Source of the DNA: Promicromonospora panici | GTDB lineage: Bacteria > Actinomycetota > Actinomycetes > Actinomycetales > Cellulomonadaceae | Length of the DNA: 64,000 nucleotides | Assembly: GCF_900608595.1 (NCBI RefSeq) | Contig: NZ_UWYY01000027.1 | Span: forward strand, 26,167-90,166 | Direction: 5' to 3' | Shown: positions 25,962-37,182 of the stretch, one piece after another | How the letters are laid out: each line of letters starts with the position of its first letter | How positions within the stretch are numbered: the first letter of the stretch is position 1 | Program-made: the position numbers and the translations under genes | The notes under the pieces: model-generated | Told to the model about the DNA's origin: nothing | The model's database searches: none | Seen by the model: the letters and a program-made list of their open reading frames with translations, nothing else

Positions 25962-25985
25962 TAATGGTCACTAGGGTGACCATTA
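25962..25985 (-). promoter_or_regulatory. Probable hipBA operator
   Basis: Perfect inverted repeat TAATGGTCAC - TAGG - GTGACCATTA (10-bp arms, 4-bp spacer), placed 42 bp before the hipB start where a promoter is expected. Its core GGTCAC-N4-GTGACC equals the core of repeat family C. Confidence 0.65.
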
Positions 25986-26032
25986 TTTGTTCGGGCTCTG
26001 GTGGCGCCGGGCGCGACGGACGTGCGGGTACA

Positions 26033-26073
26033 GCAGAACGGGCCGCCCCACGGTGTGGGACGACCCGTTCTGC
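26033..26073 (-). terminator. Terminator of the amino-acid-binding protein gene
   Basis: 19-nt arms starting GCAGAACGGG (26033-26051 and 26055-26073) around a 3-nt loop, with two G-U pairs. It begins 18 nt after the stop of the minus-strand binding-protein gene. Confidence 0.75.
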
Positions 26074-26091
26074 GCGACGTTCAGCGGTACG

Positions 26092-27027
26092 TCACTGCGG
26101 ATTCTGGTTGTTGACCGTGGCCGTCTTCAGCGCGCCGACCGAGAGGTCGTGCTTCTCGAGGATCTCGGCGTATGTGCCGTCGTCGATCAAGCTCTGCAGT
26201 GAAGCCTGGTAGGCCCGAACCATCTCGACGTCACCCTTGAGGAACCGGAAGCCCAGCGGCGTCGGGTTGATGACCTCGGTGTTCGCCACCTCGAAGACGT
26301 CACCCGAGCCGACCTGCTTCGCGTTGTAGGCACCCGTCGACCACTGGGTGAGCTCGGCGTCCGCCTTGCCCGCCTGGACCTGCGCCAGCGCATCGGCGTC
26401 GGTGCCGAACGGCATGATCGTGACCGGCTTGGCCTTGCATTCGTTCTCGTTGAGCGCGATCAGCGCCGACTGCTGCGACGTGTAGTCCTCCACCGCCGTG
26501 CCACCGAGAACGGCGACCTTGCGGCCGCACAGGTCCTTGAGCGTCTTGATCCCGTCGGGGTTGCCGGCCGGGACCATGATCGCGTCGCTGTCGTTGTAGT
26601 AGTCCACGAAGTCGGACTCGACCTGACGCTCGGCGGTGTCCGACATGGCGGCAGCAACGACGTCGACGTTGCTCGCATACAGCTCGTCGATCAGCGAGTC
26701 CCACGGCATGTCATGGAACGTGTACTTCAGACCCAGCCGGTCCGAGGCAGCGTCGAACAGGTCGATCTCGAACCCGACGATGCGTCCGGCCTCATTCGTG
26801 TACTCGAAGGGCGGGTAGCCCGATTCCGTACCGACCGTGATGCGCGTGGACTCGGCTCGCAGTTCGCCGGGCAGCAGAGCGCGCAGCTCGGCGTTCACCT
26901 CGACCTCCTGTCCGTCACCCTCCGCCGCTTGCGGCGATTCGAGCGAGCAGCCAGCCACCAGGGCTCCGAGAGCGGTTGCTGCCGCTACTGAGCCGATGAC
27001 CGCACGCATGCGGTGTCCGAGAGCCAT
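26092..27027 (-). CDS. Amino-acid ABC transporter substrate-binding lipoprotein (family 3)
   Basis: 311-residue lipoprotein. The ATG at 27027 has GGAGGAC 7 nt upstream. The signal peptide ends in the lipobox LVAGC with Cys27. The PBPb fold is shown by ITVGTESGYPPFEYTNEAGR, IVGFEIDLFDA, the conserved WDSLIDELYASNVDVVAAAMS, and later DALAQVQAGKADAELTQWS. No permease or ATPase genes are adjacent, so it is an orphan binding protein. Amino acids or opine-like compounds are the usual ligands of the family. Confidence 0.9.
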   Translation of the reverse strand: MALGHRMRAVIGSVAAATALGALVAGCSLESPQAAEGDGQEVEVNAELRALLPGELRAESTRITVGTESGYPPFEYTNEAGRIVGFEIDLFDAASDRLGLKYTFHDMPWDSLIDELYASNVDVVAAAMSDTAERQVESDFVDYYNDSDAIMVPAGNPDGIKTLKDLCGRKVAVLGGTAVEDYTSQQSALIALNENECKAKPVTIMPFGTDADALAQVQAGKADAELTQWSTGAYNAKQVGSGDVFEVANTEVINPTPLGFRFLKGDVEMVRAYQASLQSLIDDGTYAEILEKHDLSVGALKTATVNNQNPQ

Positions 27028-27078
27028 GCGGGGTCCTCCACACAAAAAAGACATGATGAGCGAGTTACGCGGGTGGAG

Positions 27079-27107
27079 CCTATACGGTCCTGGCAAGTTA
27101 CTGTGAA
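27079..27107 (-). promoter_or_regulatory. Promoter of the orphan amino-acid-binding protein gene
   Basis: On the minus strand TTCACA (27107-27102), a 17-nt spacer and TATAGG (27084-27079) give a good vegetative-sigma promoter, ending 51 nt before the ATG. Confidence 0.6.
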
Positions 27108-27159
27108 TTCGAGTTTCACCTACGCCCACCGTGAGGGACACAGCGGGGCGGACACTCGG

Positions 27160-30780
<3,621 letters not shown>

Positions 30781-30937
30781 GGAGATCTGTCCTTCGATGG
30801 CGCACGACTACGGGCCCTTCACGGGCATGACCCGGGGTACGGGTCACGAGTGAGGGGCTGGACCCAGGCTACTCCCGGCCACCGACAGTGCTTGCTCGTC
30901 GCCTTTGTGTCACACCCGGCACGTACGATGACCGGCG

Positions 30938-32041
30938 ATGTTCACCCCACCCGGAACCCCGCGGCACGCGGGCCGGTCGGAACCGGGGCGCGACGCCGCC
31001 GTCGGGCACCGCACCCCCGTCCGCCTCGCCTGGCCCGACACCGCCCGCGGCCTCGCCATCGGCCTCGTCGTGCTCTACCACGCGACCAACTGGACGTGGT
31101 CGACCGGGTACGAGGTGGGCGTCCTGCGCGAGATCAACGAGACGCTGCGCAGCCTGCGGATGCCCCTGTTCTTCGCGGTCGCGGGCATGTTCGCCGCGAA
31201 GTGGGTGGCGGCGTCGTGGTCCCGCCTCGCCCGCGGCAAGCTGCTCTACTTCGCCTGGGTCTTTGTCCTGTGGGAGCCGATCTCCCTGGTGGTCCGCCTG
31301 CTCACCGGCTACTACCAGGTGCCCGACGCCGACTGGGGGACCCTCGCGCACGAACTCGCCTGGTCGCCGCTGATACCCCGCTCCGAGCTGTGGTTCATCT
31401 GGACGCTCGCGGCGTTCTTCGTGATCGCGCGGGCCCTGCGCCGGGTTCCGGTCCCGGTTCAGCTGGTGCTGGCCGCCGGCGTGAGCGGGTGGGCACTGGC
31501 CGGCTGGGAGCCGGAGACCATTGCGTGGCGGGGTACCGCCCAGTTTGTGCTGTTCTTCCTGGCCGGGCTGCACCTGCGACCGCTGTTCGAGCGGTTCGCC
31601 GAGCGGGTCACCTGGCTCTGGGCGCTGGGCGCCGTCGCCGTCTGGCTCGGGATCCAGGTCACCGTGCGCGAGCTCGACCTCGCCGGCGTCCCCGGGTTCT
31701 ACCTGCTGGCCAACATCGCGGGGGTCCCGGCGGGCGTGGCGGTGAGCGCCCTGGCCTCCCGGGCACCCGGCACGCGGTATCTGCCCAGGTCACTCGGGTT
31801 GCAGTGGCTCGGCGCACGGACGCTGCCGGTGTTCGTCACGCACACGTCCGTGGTGCTCGCGCTGCTCTCGGTGCTGTGGCGGAACGGCATCTGGATCCCC
31901 GCGCCGCAGTCGCAGTGGCTGCCGGTCGCGCTCTGGGTGGCGGCGATCGCCGTCGGGCTGGGGCTAGGTTCGCTGGCGCCGCGGATCGGGGCGCGCTGGC
32001 TGTTCGCCCCGCCGCGCCGCCTGACGGACTCGGGCGGCTGA
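30938..32041 (+). CDS. Acyltransferase family 3 integral membrane protein
   Basis: 367-residue membrane protein with about ten hydrophobic helices. The N-terminal family motif is PDTARGLAIGLVVLYHATN (catalytic His in LYHA), followed by RSLRMPLFFAVAGMFAAKW, typical of acyltransferase_3 proteins that O-acylate sugars or glycopolymers. It is divergent from mfd and convergent with the MerR-clamp gene. Start ATG at 30938; a TACGAT hexamer lies 9 nt upstream and no ribosome-binding site is evident. The acceptor is unknown; cell-wall polysaccharide or exopolymer is an inference. Confidence 0.85.
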   Translation: MFTPPGTPRHAGRSEPGRDAAVGHRTPVRLAWPDTARGLAIGLVVLYHATNWTWSTGYEVGVLREINETLRSLRMPLFFAVAGMFAAKWVAASWSRLARGKLLYFAWVFVLWEPISLVVRLLTGYYQVPDADWGTLAHELAWSPLIPRSELWFIWTLAAFFVIARALRRVPVPVQLVLAAGVSGWALAGWEPETIAWRGTAQFVLFFLAGLHLRPLFERFAERVTWLWALGAVAVWLGIQVTVRELDLAGVPGFYLLANIAGVPAGVAVSALASRAPGTRYLPRSLGLQWLGARTLPVFVTHTSVVLALLSVLWRNGIWIPAPQSQWLPVALWVAAIAVGLGLGSLAPRIGARWLFAPPRRLTDSGG

Positions 32042-32057
32042 TACCCGAACTCCTAGC

Positions 32058-32103
32058 GGAACAAAGCGCATACAGATCGAGCTAGCTGTATGCGTTTTGT
32101 TCC
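32058..32103. terminator. Bidirectional hairpin between the acyltransferase and MerR-clamp genes
   Basis: 18-nt arms (GGAACAAAGCGCATACAG at 32058-32075; complement at 32086-32103) with one mismatch. The MerR-clamp gene ends inside it: its last codons, for Glu-Gln-Asn-Ala-Tyr-Ser-stop, form the right arm and loop. The AAAA/TTTT content lets it terminate both transcripts. Confidence 0.7.
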
Positions 32104-33146
32104 AGCCGGAGCCGGACCGGCATGAGCAGGCTTCGGTCCTCCGGGCGGTCCTGGCGCGCCACCGCCAGAACCCGACGTGCCGCGTCGAGAGACAGCACTA
32201 CGTCGTCCCCGCCCGTCGCCGCGAGCGCCTCCAGCAGGTAGGCGCGGTCGTACGCCACCGCGCCCGGCACGCTCGGTTGCACGACGTCGACGCCGCGGTC
32301 TCCCAGCAGCACCGCCACGACGTCGGGCCTGGCTCGGTCGACAGCCGGGTCCCGGTCCACAACCCGGCTGACCAGGTCTGATGCCGGAATGCGCACCTCT
32401 CGGGTCCAGGTTGCCCGCAGCAGCGTCCGGTAGTCCGGGTACTCAGCCGCGACCGGCTCGGCCACGACCGGCTCCGCCCCAGGAGCACTGAACGAGACCC
32501 GGTCGGCGCGCATCTCGACCGACAACCCGACGGCGCCGGGCGACCCGCCCTCCCTGTCGGGCAAGGACTCCAGGACCGACGGCGGCACGACCACCTGTAT
32601 CGGCGGCCCGTCGAGGCGCTCCACCGGCATCGAGGCGACAGCGAGCCGGGCGCGGTCGCAGGCCACCAGCCGCAGCACGCCGGCGGAGCAGTCGAGCAGG
32701 ATGCCGGTCAGCGCGGGCCAGGCTTGGTCGGATGCCACGGCGTAGCGGACCGCGGCGAGCGCTTGCGTAAGATCCGCGGCGGACACCTCGAAGCGAGTGA
32801 CAGGCAGGTCGGCGAGGAGCTCGCGGGCGTCGGACAGTTGCTCCAGCGCGAGGGCGAACCGCGATTCGAGCGCGTGAAGGTGCCGGTCCAGCACGGTCAG
32901 CGCCTCGTCCGGCCGGTGGCGGCTCGCGAGCACCTCGGTGATGTCGGCCAGCGGCATCTCGACCTGGCGCAGCCGCGCGATCAGACTGGCCTGGCTCACT
33001 TGCTCGCTGGAGTACCAGCGGTAGCCGGTGACGGGGTCGCACCACGCAGGGCGGAGGACACCCGCGGCGTCGTAGAAGCGAAGTGCGCTCACCGGGAGCC
33101 CGCTTCTCCGCGCCACCGCGCCGATGCCGTGGAGGTGTTCGTGCAT
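32082..33146 (-). CDS. MerR-family regulator fused to a DNA polymerase sliding-clamp-like domain
   Basis: 354-residue protein. Residues 5-75 are a MerR winged helix (GIGAVARRSGLPVSALRFYD, GYRWYSSEQV). A coiled-coil linker spans 75-115. From 119 on the sequence follows the bacterial beta clamp (DnaN): FEVSAADLTQALAAVRYAV, GILLDCSAGVLRLVACDRAR, the EYPDYRTLL motif at 235-243, YDRAYLLEALAATGGDDVVL at 299-318, and the clamp-like end SLLMPVRL (339-346). About two clamp domains fit; the third is missing. The ATG at 33146 is chosen because a MerR-type promoter ends 6 nt before it; a GTG at 33161 is less likely. It is encoded 4 nt after an MFS transporter gene. The clamp-like part probably serves as effector or dimerisation module. 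Confidence 0.82.
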   Translation of the reverse strand: MHEHLHGIGAVARRSGLPVSALRFYDAAGVLRPAWCDPVTGYRWYSSEQVSQASLIARLRQVEMPLADITEVLASRHRPDEALTVLDRHLHALESRFALALEQLSDARELLADLPVTRFEVSAADLTQALAAVRYAVASDQAWPALTGILLDCSAGVLRLVACDRARLAVASMPVERLDGPPIQVVVPPSVLESLPDREGGSPGAVGLSVEMRADRVSFSAPGAEPVVAEPVAAEYPDYRTLLRATWTREVRIPASDLVSRVVDRDPAVDRARPDVVAVLLGDRGVDVVQPSVPGAVAYDRAYLLEALAATGGDDVVLSLDAARRVLAVARQDRPEDRSLLMPVRLRLEQNAYS

Positions 33147-33150
33147 GGGT

Positions 33151-34437
33151 TCACTGTGCACCCTCGACCTGATCGAGGGTCAACCGCCGCAGGGCTGTCG
33201 CACCCCCGGCCGCACAAGCGAGCAGCCCCAGCGCGCAGACACCCCCGGCGACGGCTGGCGACGTCGCACTCGCGAGAGCGCCCAGCGCCGGGTTGGTGAT
33301 CGTCAGGGCCAGGACCTGCACCAACCCCACCAGCGCCTGCACACGCGCGAGGTGCGTACGCGGGGCGGAGCCGAGCACCACCGGTGCGAGGTGGGCGGTG
33401 AACAGCCCACTGCCGACCCCTACGGCAAACCCCATGGCAGTCGCCGCCACGACGGTCGGCCATCCCGAGGCCGCGCCGACGGGGATCGAAGCCGCGGCCA
33501 CCAGCCCAGCCTGCCCCAGTGCCGCGGCGACGAGCCCACCCGACGCCGCCACACCAGGCCTCCGCGAACCACCGCGCCGCGCGACGACCGCGGTGACCAG
33601 GACGATGCCCGCCCCCTGAGCCCCCATGACCATCCCCGCGGCCGACGCGTCCCATCCGGCGTGGCGCGCCAGGAGCGGAAGCACAAGAGACGTGGTCGGC
33701 AGGAGGAACGCGGCGGCTCCGCCGGTCAGCCCCAGCGCAGCTGGTAGGCCTGGCGTCCGGCGCACCACGCGCACGCCGTCGAGGGCCGCCCGCCACACCG
33801 GTACACCCGGGTCCGACGACGGCGTCGCGTACCGGGGCCGGACCAGCAGCAGGACGACAAGCACAACCAGGAACGTGCCTGCGTCTAGCAGCGCCACCGA
33901 GCCGAGGCCGCCGGCCGCCACCAGGATCCCGGCGAGCGGCGCGCCCAGCAGGAGGACCGCCTGGGCCGCACTCTGCCGCAGGGCCAGGGCCCGCGTGAGC
34001 TGCGCGTCGGCGACGAGGCGCCGTGGCATCGACCCCGCCGACGGCCGGTAGAACGCCGACACCACTCCGCGCAGCGCGCTCGCCGCGAGCAGGAGCCACA
34101 GTGGCGTACCCGCGTGCAGGACGGCGACCGCCAGCGCGAGCGACACCACGACCATCACGGCGTCGCCCGCGATCATCACGCGGCGCGCGCCGAACCGGTC
34201 TGCGACGGCCCCGCCGAGCAGGAGCAGCAGGACCGACGGCAGGCTCCCGGCCGCGAGCACCAGGCCGGCGGCGGAACCGCCGTGCTCGGCCGCCACCCAG
34301 CCGACCGCGAAGCCGAACACGACGTCGCCGAGCTGGGAGGCCGTGGTGGCGGCGAGCCACACCAGGTAGGACGCCGGGAGCGGCCCGCCCACGCCCGAGC
34401 GGTGCGGCCGGCGTCGGGCCACGTGCGATGAGGTCAT
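33151..34437 (-). CDS. MFS transporter (drug-efflux-like)
   Basis: 428-residue major-facilitator protein with about twelve hydrophobic helices. The loop 2-3 motif GGAVADRFGARRVMIAGDAVM is the MFS signature; FYRPSAGSMPRRLVADAQLTRA resembles the enterobactin-exporter (EntS)/DHA3 subgroup. The ATG at 34437 lies 7 nt after a MerR-like promoter. Longer upstream starts would run through that promoter and a palindromic repeat. It is followed 4 nt later by the MerR-clamp regulator, so this is an efflux/regulator pair. The substrate is unknown. Confidence 0.88.
   Translation of the reverse strand: MTSSHVARRRPHRSGVGGPLPASYLVWLAATTASQLGDVVFGFAVGWVAAEHGGSAAGLVLAAGSLPSVLLLLLGGAVADRFGARRVMIAGDAVMVVVSLALAVAVLHAGTPLWLLLAASALRGVVSAFYRPSAGSMPRRLVADAQLTRALALRQSAAQAVLLLGAPLAGILVAAGGLGSVALLDAGTFLVVLVVLLLVRPRYATPSSDPGVPVWRAALDGVRVVRRTPGLPAALGLTGGAAAFLLPTTSLVLPLLARHAGWDASAAGMVMGAQGAGIVLVTAVVARRGGSRRPGVAASGGLVAAALGQAGLVAAASIPVGAASGWPTVVAATAMGFAVGVGSGLFTAHLAPVVLGSAPRTHLARVQALVGLVQVLALTITNPALGALASATSPAVAGGVCALGLLACAAGGATALRRLTLDQVEGAQ
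33153..33183 (-). promoter_or_regulatory. MerR-type promoter before the MerR-clamp gene
   Basis: On the minus strand TTGACC (33183-33178), a 19-bp spacer and CACAGT (33158-33153). The spacer region carries a perfect inverted repeat ACCCTCGA-TCAGG-TCGAGGGT (33160-33180). Long 19-bp spacers with a central dyad are diagnostic of MerR control. The element lies inside the 3' end of the MFS gene, and the ATG follows the -10 by 6 nt, so the mRNA would be leaderless. Confidence 0.65.
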
Positions 34438-34444
34438 GTCCGGG

Positions 34445-34475
34445 AGCCTGCGCGCTCGACCTGCGCGAGGGTCCA
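34445..34475 (-). promoter_or_regulatory. MerR-type promoter before the MFS gene
   Basis: On the minus strand TGGACC (34475-34470), 19-bp spacer, CAGGCT (34450-34445). The spacer sequence ACCCTCGCGCAGGTCGAG matches the other MerR site at most positions. The ATG follows the -10 by 7 nt. The -10 is weak, as expected for an activated promoter. Confidence 0.55.
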
Positions 34476-34480
34476 GCCAC

Positions 34481-34522
34481 GTGTCAGACGTGTGGGTCAC
34501 TCGGGTGACCTGTACGTGACAG
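34481..34522. repeat. Palindromic repeat family C, intergenic copy
   Basis: GTGTCAGAC (34481-34489), core GGTCACTCGGGTGACC, then GTGACAGG, a right arm that has lost two bases. It lies between the MFS promoter and the divergent dipeptidase-like gene. Confidence 0.7.
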
Positions 34523-34660
34523 GTTGAATCGGGCAAAGGGCTCTTGACCGATATCTACCCTCTGGGTGATCTTCCTGTTACTGTGTGGCACTCAGTAACG
34601 GCAACGACGCCGTCACGACCAGGCGGGTCCCCGGCCTCGCCCCGGCCAGCGGGAGGTCTC

Positions 34661-36361
34661 GTGCAACGCCTGCGACGCATCAGACAGACGGCAGTTCTCG
34701 TGACGGCCATGACCGCGGCCTCCCTCAGCGCGGCGGCGCTGGTACCGGCGTCGGCCACGAACGCGGACACCGGACCGCGACCCGCCGCCGTCACCACAGC
34801 GGCACTGGCCGAACCCACACTCCCCAGCCCGGAGTCCGAGGTCAACGTCACCGGCACGCCCTTCACCGGCACCCGGCCCGACGGGACCGTGTACGGCCTG
34901 ATCGACGCGCACAGCCACCTGTTCATGCAGGACGGCATGGGGGGAGCGGCTCTCTGCGGCAAGGTCTTCTCGGAGGACGGGATCGAGACGGCGCTGCGCG
35001 ACTGCCTGTCGCACGAGCCGCACGGCCTCGGTGCCCTGCTGGAGAACCTCACCCGCGACGGCTCCCCCATCGGCACGCACGACACGACTGGCTGGCCCAC
35101 CTTCGCCGACTGGCCGGCCCACGACTCCCTCACGCATCAGCAGATGTACTACCGCTGGGTCGAGCGGGCCTGGCGCGGTGGGCAGCGCGTGCTCGTCAAC
35201 GACCTCGTCACCAACGGGCTCCTGTGCAGCATCAACCCGGGCACGCACCAGAGCTGTGACGAGATGACGGCGATCCGCCGCCAGGCGCAGGACACCTACG
35301 ACCTGCAGGCGTACGTCGACGCTCAGTACGGCGGACCGGGCCGCGGCTGGTTCCGCATAGTGACCAGCAGCGAGGAGGCTCGGCAGGTGATCGAGGAGGG
35401 CAAGCTCGCCGTCGTGCTCGGCGTCGAGACGTCGGAGCCGTTCGGCTGCAAGCAGACCCTCCGGATTCCCAACTGCTCCCGGGCCGACATCGACGCGGGC
35501 CTCGACGAGCTGTACGACCTCGGCGTCCGCTCGATGTACCTGTGCCACAAGTTCGACAACGCGCTGTGCGGCGTGCGGTTCGACGAAGGGTCCATGGGCA
35601 CGATCATCAACGCCGGCCAGTTCCTCTCCACCGGCACGTGGTGGGACGCGCGCTCCTGCCCCGCGGACCAGCCGCACGACCACAATCCAGGCAACGGCGA
35701 GCTCCCGCCCGCACTGGAGGACGACCTCCCGCCTGTCCTGCCCCTCTACCCGCCGGGGACACTCTGCAACACGCACGGCCTGAGCGGGCTCGGTGCCTAC
35801 GCCGTCCGCGGTCTGGTCGAGCGGAATATGATGGTCGAGATCGACCACATGAGCGCGAAGGCCGCCGACCAGACGCTCGACATCCTCGAGGAGACCGACT
35901 ACCCCGGTGTCCTGTCGACGCACTCCTGGATGGACGAGCGCTACCTCGACCGCCTCTACGACCTCGGCGGGTTCGCCACGATCTACGGGCACGCCGCGCA
36001 CGAGTTCGTCGAGGAATACAACCGCACCGCGCCCGTACGCGACAGGTACGGCGCGGGGATCGGGTTCGGTTTCGACATGAACGGGTTCGGCGGCACGCCG
36101 CCGCCCCGGGCGGACGTCGCAGCGAACTCCGTCACCTACCCGTTCCGGTCCTTCGACGGCGGCACGCTCCTCGACCGGCAGACCACCGGTCAGCGCACCT
36201 GGGACGTCAACGTCGACGGCGTCGCGCACTACGGCCTGGTGCCCGACTACGTCGAGGACCTGCGCCTCGTGGGCGGCCAGGACCTCATCGACGACCTGGC
36301 CCGCGGCCCGGAGAGCTACCTGACGACGTGGGCGGGAGCCGAGGCGGCCCCGCCGAGGTAG
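34661..36361 (+). CDS. Secreted metal-dependent hydrolase, peptidase M19 (renal dipeptidase)-like
   Basis: 566-residue protein. The GTG at 34661 follows GGGAGG and opens a signal peptide (basic RLRRIRQ, hydrophobic TAVLVTAMTAASLSAAALV, cleavage near PASA). The mature protein has amidohydrolase metal motifs: DAHSHLF, VVLGVETSEPFG, EIDHMSAKA and STHSWMDERY, then YGHAAHEF. This order fits the M19 TIM barrel. It is longer than classical dipeptidases, with cysteine-bearing insertions (SPLCGK-type and RSCPADQPHDHNPGN). The C-terminus ends Pro-Pro-Arg-TAG within repeat family B. The substrate is unknown; dipeptides or N-acyl amino acids are usual for the family. Confidence 0.75.
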   Translation: MQRLRRIRQTAVLVTAMTAASLSAAALVPASATNADTGPRPAAVTTAALAEPTLPSPESEVNVTGTPFTGTRPDGTVYGLIDAHSHLFMQDGMGGAALCGKVFSEDGIETALRDCLSHEPHGLGALLENLTRDGSPIGTHDTTGWPTFADWPAHDSLTHQQMYYRWVERAWRGGQRVLVNDLVTNGLLCSINPGTHQSCDEMTAIRRQAQDTYDLQAYVDAQYGGPGRGWFRIVTSSEEARQVIEEGKLAVVLGVETSEPFGCKQTLRIPNCSRADIDAGLDELYDLGVRSMYLCHKFDNALCGVRFDEGSMGTIINAGQFLSTGTWWDARSCPADQPHDHNPGNGELPPALEDDLPPVLPLYPPGTLCNTHGLSGLGAYAVRGLVERNMMVEIDHMSAKAADQTLDILEETDYPGVLSTHSWMDERYLDRLYDLGGFATIYGHAAHEFVEEYNRTAPVRDRYGAGIGFGFDMNGFGGTPPPRADVAANSVTYPFRSFDGGTLLDRQTTGQRTWDVNVDGVAHYGLVPDYVEDLRLVGGQDLIDDLARGPESYLTTWAGAEAAPPR

Positions 36362-36472
36362 AACTGCAGCGAAGTAGAACCGCAGCGCGTGCTGCGGTTC
36401 TACCTCGCCAGAGTTCTACCTCGCTGCAGTTCTACCTCGCTGCAGTTCTACCTCGCTGCAGTTCTACCTCGG
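36353..36472. repeat. Palindromic repeat family B, copy 2, with internal tandem repeats
   Basis: Left arm CCGAGGTAGAACTGCAGCGA... (36353-36380) is complementary to the far right arm with one mismatch in 28. In between are an inner hairpin, GTAGAACCGCAGC-gcgt-GCTGCGGTTCTAC, and three exact 16-bp direct repeats TTCTACCTCGCTGCAG (36414, 36430, 36446) plus a partial fourth. It provides the TAG stop of the dipeptidase-like gene (left end) and the TAG stop of pth (right end, minus strand). Confidence 0.88.
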
Positions 36473-37072
36473 CGCGCTCGTGTGGAACTTGCCCTGGGCG
36501 GCCAGCAGGCCCTCGGTGACCAGCAGCTCGACGGCGTCCGCGGCGTCGTCCACCAGGATCGGGAGGTCCTTCTTCTCCGTGCCGGAGAAGTCCCTGAGCA
36601 CGTGGTCAGCCGTGTCCATGCGGCCCGGCGGGCGGCCGACGCCGACCCGGACCCGGTAGTAGTCCTTGGTCCCGAGCGCCTTGGTGGTGTCGCGCAGCCC
36701 GTTGTGGCCACCCTCGCCGCCGCCGATCTTCAGCTTGATCGTGTCGAAGGGGATGTCCACCTCGTCGTGCACCATGACCACCTGGTCGGGGTCGACGTCG
36801 TAGTACTTGGCGAGCGCGCTGACCGGGCCGCCCGAGACGTTCATGTACGTGGTCGGCTTGGCCAGGATCACGCGTGGCCCGGGCGCACCGCCCGGCAGAA
36901 CACCGAGCCGTCCCTCGGCGACGACAGCCTGCGCCCGCGGGTGCTTGGAGAAGCGAGCGCCGGTGCGCTCGGCGAGCAGGTCCAGCACCATCTGACCCAC
37001 GTTGTGCCGGTTGCCGGCGTACTTCGGTCCGGGGTTGCCGAGCCCGACGACGAGCCAAGCCCGGTCACTCAT
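36464..37072 (-). CDS. pth: Peptidyl-tRNA hydrolase
   Basis: 202-residue enzyme that frees tRNA from prematurely released peptidyl-tRNA. Motifs are LVVGLGNPGPKYAGNRHNVGQ (catalytic His), KPTTYMNVSGGPV, VMVHDEVDIPF (catalytic Asp) and GGGEGGHNGLRDTTKALG. Full length. The final codons Pro-Arg-TAG lie within repeat family B, so the C-terminal tail SAPR may be repeat-derived. It is downstream of rplY on the same strand, separated by a strong hairpin. Confidence 0.97.
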   Translation of the reverse strand: MSDRAWLVVGLGNPGPKYAGNRHNVGQMVLDLLAERTGARFSKHPRAQAVVAEGRLGVLPGGAPGPRVILAKPTTYMNVSGGPVSALAKYYDVDPDQVVMVHDEVDIPFDTIKLKIGGGEGGHNGLRDTTKALGTKDYYRVRVGVGRPPGRMDTADHVLRDFSGTEKKDLPILVDDAADAVELLVTEGLLAAQGKFHTSAPR

Positions 37073-37102
37073 ATCGCGTTTCCCTTACACGTCGGGTGAG
37101 CG

Positions 37103-37162
37103 GTCGGCAGACCGTCAGGTGATCGGCAGCTGGAGCTACCGATCACCTGACGATCTGCCGAC
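37103..37162. terminator. Hairpin between rplY and pth
   Basis: 24-nt arms (37103-37126 starting GTCGGCAGACCGTCAGG; 37139-37162) with one mismatch and a 12-nt loop. A terminator for rplY is likely, so pth would need its own promoter or read-through. Confidence 0.75.
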
Positions 37163-37182
37163 TACTCGGGGTACAGAGAGGG

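Noticed and set aside
25964..26212. Small plus-strand frames between hipB and the binding-protein gene
   Set aside because: They start inside the hipBA operator and run through the terminator hairpin; no RBS and no family resemblance.
30828..30846. TGACCCG-GGGTA-CGGGTCA dyad between mfd and the acyltransferase gene
   Set aside because: A 7-bp inverted repeat in GC-rich DNA is weak evidence, and no matching regulator is adjacent.
36414..36472. Direct repeats suggestive of a CRISPR array
   Set aside because: The 16-bp units are contiguous without spacers and are copies of one arm of a palindrome. No cas genes are present.
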